This document shows positions 5,701 through 8,116 of a stretch of DNA of 8,116 nt, in pieces. The notes beneath the pieces are model-generated. The model was not told the DNA's origin and did not search any database. It saw only the letters and a program-made list of their open reading frames with translations. A program made the translations under genes and the position numbers. The stretch is taken from the NCBI GenBank assembly GCA_947466555.1, contig CANIFK010000211.1:1-8116 (forward strand), read 5' to 3'. Each line of letters begins with the position of its first letter. Position 1 is the stretch's first letter. The DNA is from Acidobacteriota bacterium (GTDB taxonomy: Bacteria; Acidobacteriota; Terriglobia; Bryobacterales; Bryobacteraceae).

Positions 5701-8116
5701 CGGAGGCGGCAGTGGCGGGCGGGAGTTCTGGATGGGCGTAGGCGGCGTTGGTGAGGGAAAGATCCAAGTGGGGGGCGAGGCTGTAGCGGCCGGCGGTTAG
5801 GGTGCTATCGACTGTGCCGGCTAGGGTGAGTTCGCCGGAGGCGGAGGGGAGGGCGGCGGAAAGGTTGACGGCTCCGTTGATCTGGAGCGCGCCGGGGACT
5901 TTGCCTTCGACGGTGAGGCGGGTGCCGGGGCCGGTGAGCGTGACGGGTTGGAGTTCGAGGGCGCCGTTGCGGAGGGTGGCGGAGAGGGGGCCGGTGGTTT
6001 GGATGGGTTGGTTGTCGAACTTCAGGGCCAGGGGTTCGGTGTGGATGGTGACTTCGGCATTTTGCCAGTTGGCGGCTTCGCCTTTTGCCGTTGCCTGGGC
6101 GGTGAGCTTGCCTTCGAGTCGCTTGGGGACGAGGGTGGCGAGGTCCGTTTCGCTGGCGTTGATTTGCAGGGTGAAGGGGTAGGGGGCGGCGGTGGTGGCG
6201 CGGGCTTCGGCTTTGGCGTTTTGCTTCGGCGCTTGCGCGGTGGCGTGGAGGGCGGTGCCGTCGAGATCGGCTTCGATTTGGAGCGGGCCGATGTCGGGGA
6301 GGGCGCCTTTGATGCTGGCGTTAGCGATGGGATGGGCTGGGGTGCCGCTGGCTTCGGCTTGGAGGGCGACGGTGCCTTTGGTGAGGTGGAAGGGATCGCT
6401 CTTGAGAGAGGCGGTGAAGCGCTGGGATTGGAATTCGTAGCTTCCCTTCCCTTGGAGTTTTTCGGTGGGGCTTTTTTCGAGGAGGAGATCGTTGACGGTG
6501 GCGGTTTTCGCGTCGAAGCTGGCGGTGGCGGTGAGACGACCTAGCTGTTCGCCGTAGGCTTCGATGTTGGTTACATTCAGGGAGGCGGTGCCGAGTGGGT
6601 GGTCGCGGGTGCCGGTGAGGTTGGCGTTGAGATTGACGACACCGGTGATGGGTGTGGCGGGTTGGCCGAGGAGTTGGAGGAGATCCGGGAGGTTGGCTTG
6701 GCGGACCTCGGCCTGGAGGGCGAGGGGGCCGGCGAGGTCGATCCAACCGTGGGCGTCGATGGCCTGGCCGCCCCATTTTACGGAGGCCTGAGCGAGATCG
6801 AGACGATCGGCGTTGACGGTTCCGGTGGCGGCGACGGCGATATCCTTGACGGAATCGGCACGGAGATTGGCGGCGTCGAAGCTGAAGGCGGCGGAGGGTT
6901 TTTGTACGGTTCCGCTGAGGTTTAGATTCAGTTTGACGCCGCCCGAGACGGGGAGTTTGCTGTAGGGCTGGGCGGCGATGTTGGGGGTGGATATGGCGAG
7001 TTGGCCGGAGAGCTGTTGGCGTGGATCGATGTGGATGGTGCCGGTGGATTCGACGCCGCTGAGGGCGGCGCGATCGACGTGGACCAGGGTGTCGCCGGCT
7101 GCATTGCGTTGCACTCGGAAGTTGCCCGCGACCGGATAGACGTCTTTGGCGGGGGCGCGGGTGCCGGCCAAGGTGATGGCCGCGGTGGCGCTGGCTTTCG
7201 TGACTTCCAGGCCTTTCCATTGGGCATTGATGGTGCCGCTGGCGGTGCTGTGGAGAGTGGGCACGAAGCGGGTAAGTGGTACCCGTTGGACCGTTCCCTG
7301 GAAGGCGCTGGGGCCGGAGGCGGTGAGGGAGACGCGGCCATCGCCATTGAGGTTGCCGAACGGAGAGGCGATGTTTAGTTGCGTGGCGGTGATGGCGTTC
7401 GACTGGGGATCGTAGGCGATGTTGCCGTTGAGATCGATGTTTTTGTACGCCTGCCAGGCGGCGTTTTTGGCTTGTACGCGGGCGTTGATGAGCGGGGCTT
7501 TGGCGGTGCCGGCGATAGCTAGTTCGGCGTGGACGTCGCCGGCGGATTGGGGGAGAAATTGGGCTGGCTGGGCGTCGAGGACGAGATCGCCTTTTAAGCC
7601 GAGCTGATCGAAATCGAGGAGGGCGAGGGTGCCGGAGAGCGAGGCGCCGGGAGTGCGGAGGTCGAGCTTTTCGATGCGGAGATCGTGGTGGCCGGCGTCG
7701 AGGAGGGTGTGGAGGGTCTCGACAGGATAGGTCTGGCCGGCGAGGGTGGCGGTGCCTTGGGCTTTGGTATCGAACTGCACGCGGTGTCGATTGGTGAGAC
7801 GGTTGCCGGCGACGCGTACGTCCCATTGCGGGAGGACGATTTTGAGGCCGGTTTGCTGGTCATCGATGTGCAGGAAGCCGTTGGTGGCGGTGACGGATTG
7901 TGCGAGATATTCGAAGGATTCGCCGGAGGATCCTTGTGATTTGGGGAGGTTGGAGAGGCCGTCGGCATTGATGACGAGCCAGAGCTCGGGGTGCAGCAGG
8001 GAGCCCGAGGTGATGACGAAGTGGCCGCGGAGGAGTTCCCAGAGGGAGAGTTTTAGCGCGACGGATTCGATTTTAGCGAGCGGCGGGAGGGATGGTTCGG
8101 GCGAAACGACGACGCC
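1703..8116 (-). CDS. TamB-Omp85 (TamA/BamA) fusion envelope protein, 5' end missing
   Basis: The frame is open from the right edge to a TAA at 1703-1705, giving 2137 visible residues (residue 1 is the codon at 8114-8116). The GTG at 7778-7780 is not the start, because 112 in-frame codons without a stop precede it and read as AsmA/TamB-like sequence (PPLAKIESVALKLSLWELL, then NADGLSNLP). The order is: AsmA-like segment (1-90); repetitive beta-rich body (about 91-1100); TamB C-terminal domain (about 1102-1377, with TSDPPLPEPDI at 1247-1257); linker TPPAPTTTAERER (1385-1397); five POTRA domains (1398-1792); and an Omp85 barrel (about 1796-2137) with the IRGF motif (2031-2034) and a terminal Phe. 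TamB proteins are inner-membrane-anchored periplasmic beta-grooves involved in lipid transport and outer-membrane biogenesis; Omp85 proteins insert outer-membrane proteins or pair with TamB. One chain carrying both would reach from the inner to the outer membrane. The anchor expected at the N-terminus lies off the window. Domain identity is secure; the exact function is inferred. Confidence 0.93.
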   Translation of the reverse strand, partial: GVVVSPEPSLPPLAKIESVALKLSLWELLRGHFVITSGSLLHPELWLVINADGLSNLPKSQGSSGESFEYLAQSVTATNGFLHIDDQQTGLKIVLPQWDVRVAGNRLTNRHRVQFDTKAQGTATLAGQTYPVETLHTLLDAGHHDLRIEKLDLRTPGASLSGTLALLDFDQLGLKGDLVLDAQPAQFLPQSAGDVHAELAIAGTAKAPLINARVQAKNAAWQAYKNIDLNGNIAYDPQSNAITATQLNIASPFGNLNGDGRVSLTASGPSAFQGTVQRVPLTRFVPTLHSTASGTINAQWKGLEVTKASATAAITLAGTRAPAKDVYPVAGNFRVQRNAAGDTLVHVDRAALSGVESTGTIHIDPRQQLSGQLAISTPNIAAQPYSKLPVSGGVKLNLNLSGTVQKPSAAFSFDAANLRADSVKDIAVAATGTVNADRLDLAQASVKWGGQAIDAHGWIDLAGPLALQAEVRQANLPDLLQLLGQPATPITGVVNLNANLTGTRDHPLGTASLNVTNIEAYGEQLGRLTATASFDAKTATVNDLLLEKSPTEKLQGKGSYEFQSQRFTASLKSDPFHLTKGTVALQAEASGTPAHPIANASIKGALPDIGPLQIEADLDGTALHATAQAPKQNAKAEARATTAAPYPFTLQINASETDLATLVPKRLEGKLTAQATAKGEAANWQNAEVTIHTEPLALKFDNQPIQTTGPLSATLRNGALELQPVTLTGPGTRLTVEGKVPGALQINGAVNLSAALPSASGELTLAGTVDSTLTAGRYSLAPHLDLSLTNAAYAHPELPPATAASARAHLADGNLQLESLSALWAGATITGTAELPLGLLSASLPFDLVRKPGPANANLSVKNLDFSQLKGMPETTGGQASFQLAVEAARPVLEAVRGELRFDALSLRAGKFNLAQNQPSILRVANGIVQVDQFQLTGPASKLALSGTAQLTGSQPLQLRLESNADLGLLSAFTTAIRAQGPTALALNIGGTIHKPEAAGYLQITGADVAMASPRLQAEKLNLRLDLAKNQVTLSKVSGTLNGGTLQGSGGVTLRGTEIVAAALVLSSNGVYLDFPANFKTMSNANIFLRTNGKRFLLGGNIAVVDGSYTETLNLDQGLLNALNSSATPEAREARSPLLERLDYGVAIKTQHPLVVDNNLAKAELDMDARLTGTYYRPGLVGRITIDEGGTLNLNERKYIVDRGVLTFTDENKIEPSFDITAKTQASGYDITLSVQGAGKERETTLTSDPPLPEPDIAAVLLTGRTMDELSGREGDVAKAQVLSYLTGRVGGTLGRGIEQATGISQVRIEPNLIANESDPSARLTIGQNFTRQLSLIYSMNLTDSGDQILVGQYDISKRFRTRALKQSDNTYRFDFSRKQEFGGTPPAPTTTAERERKKIGDVQFSGEQLFPQEQLAKWLSARKGKSYDFFKIRRGVERITDKHAGEGHLEARVRLTRTAHDGQVDLDLNVEPGPKVDFVYEGYHPNGGVQKKVREQWLAGVFDAQRADDAAAILRDDLLAQGYLAARIDHAIETPDLTRKRIVFDVQPGEKFTTPKLVFAGAKPAEEPELRKLLREQKQTLAAFTHPEQAIDSLLFYYRDRGYLDVKVAKPEIILDAPTKSATVIYPIAEGPLYRVGNVTFTGNQAYPAPALQEAVTLESGESYLPSLREETLNNLRELYGRRGYNDAELTYALNRHPETAKVDVVFDIAEGPQSVVESVAVNGNDITSTGLVQSQLELKKGDPLDLQVLSHSRRNLYSTGAYSLIDIQRNALEPVSGKKSVSLDVNVREVRPFQMSYGGYFDTERGPGGIVDFANHNSLGAARVIGVRARYDADLQESRLYFSQPLLKRFPLRTTASTFVRREVREGFNTDRLGFSVLQEARFRKAWLLNYGYRFERTRTYDIGPDPIFDATLRVAPFTASLSRDTRDDLLDATRGSFLSHAVEYAPTFSGSELNFAKYFGQYFRYIALDKPQLLPLQKGVRKSRLIFATGVRVGLAGGLNGQNLIPGRSATNRVSLGERFFAGGGTTIRGFAQDGVGPRIFDGVSPSGGNALFILNNELRFPVASIFDGVAFVDAGNVYDRMADFRPWTVRKAAGIGIRIRTPYFLIRLDYGIKLDRRPGEPLGRPFFSIGQAF
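2741..3925 (-). other. Five POTRA domains
   Basis: Five repeats of about 78 residues follow the POTRA pattern: a first strand with an I/V-x-x-V-x-F/V-x-G motif, two helices, and a helix ending in G-Y/H before the next strand. Approximate limits (bases) are POTRA1 3692-3925, POTRA2 3458-3691, POTRA3 3218-3454, POTRA4 2975-3217 and POTRA5 2741-2971. The end-of-helix signatures are GEGHLEARV, AQGYLAARI, DRGYLDVKV, RRGYNDAEL and STGAYSLIDI. Strand-one examples are GDVQFSGEQLF (1), VGNVTFTGNQAY (4) and VESVAVNGNDI (5). Five is the BamA number; TamA of E. coli has three. These periplasmic domains dock partners and client proteins. Confidence 0.85.
3926..3970 (-). other. Interdomain linker joining TamB to the POTRA domains
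   Basis: Residues 1383-1397 read GGTPPAPTTTAERER: Pro/Thr-rich, then charged, and without any domain signature. The coding frame runs through without a stop or a gene-start signal such as a good internal ribosome-binding site. The linker therefore marks the join between what are two separate proteins in enterobacteria. Confidence 0.8.
3971..8116 (-). other. TamB/AsmA-like module of the fusion protein
   Basis: This covers visible residues 1-1382. It is rich in short alternating beta-strands, Gly, Ala, Leu and Thr, and poor in Cys and long helices, as in the beta-taco groove of TamB and AsmA-like lipid-transport proteins. A Gly-Thr-x-x-x-Pro turn recurs: GTAKAP (203), GTVQKP (402), GTRDHP (502), GTPAHP (591), GTIHKP (991) and GTYYRP (1173). 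The module ends in RFDFSRKQEF, which looks like the natural C-terminus of a free-standing TamB. Confidence 0.85.
3986..4813 (-). other. Conserved TamB C-terminal domain (DUF490)
   Basis: Residues about 1102-1377 carry the best conserved part of the TamB family: GRITIDEGGTLNLNERKY followed by VDRGVLTFTD, then FDITAKTQASGYDITLSVQG, then TSDPPLPEPDIAAVLLTGR, and finally a predicted amphipathic stretch around VLSYLTGRVGG. In known TamB proteins this region contacts the TamA POTRA domains or sits near the outer membrane. That fits its position here immediately before the POTRA domains. Confidence 0.88.

Noticed and set aside
7778..7780. GTG as the start codon of the large minus-strand gene
   Set aside because: The frame continues upstream for 112 codons to the window edge with AsmA/TamB-like sequence and no stop, so the GTG codes for an internal Val.
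6321..7826. 501-codon minus-strand frame overlapping the TamB module
   Set aside because: The product is almost entirely Arg, Pro, His and Ser, typical of an out-of-frame reading of C-rich codons. The overlapping frame has clear TamB features.

Overview
The window holds two large convergent genes and the edge of a third. The DNA is GC-rich with the codon choice of a large-genome Gram-negative bacterium. An Omp85 outer-membrane barrel proves a double-membrane envelope. The overall style (GCG/GCC-heavy codons, a dimethylformamidase-like protein, a very long envelope protein) reminds me of Acidobacteriota, perhaps the Solibacter/Bryobacter group, but that is an impression and not a demonstrated assignment.

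Layout. Bases 1-38 (minus) look like the first 12 codons of a gene running off the left edge. A 25-base gap (39-63) separates it from a divergent 540-residue gene (64-1686, plus) related to the large (beta) subunit of N,N-dimethylformamidase. After only 16 bases the stop codon of the second gene follows (1703-1705, minus). That gene fills the rest of the window and runs off the right edge; its true start is not present. No RNA genes, mobile elements, CRISPR arrays or non-coding stretches over 300 bases were seen.

The main result is the 1703->8116 gene. Its 2137 visible residues read as an AsmA/TamB-type periplasmic protein (AsmA-like N-terminal part, a long repetitive beta-rich body, the conserved TamB C-terminal domain). 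It then continues, through a short Pro/Thr-rich linker and without a stop, into five POTRA domains and an Omp85 (BamA/TamA-type) 16-strand outer-membrane barrel. In proteobacteria such as E. coli, TamB and TamA are separate proteins from adjacent genes. Here both halves are one polypeptide, which would physically tie an envelope-spanning beta-groove protein to its outer-membrane partner.

The DMFase-like enzyme and the envelope protein have no evident functional link; they merely share a convergent junction. Third codon positions favour G in the plus-strand gene and C in the minus-strand gene, so the plus strand is G-rich throughout, which suggests a replication-strand skew.
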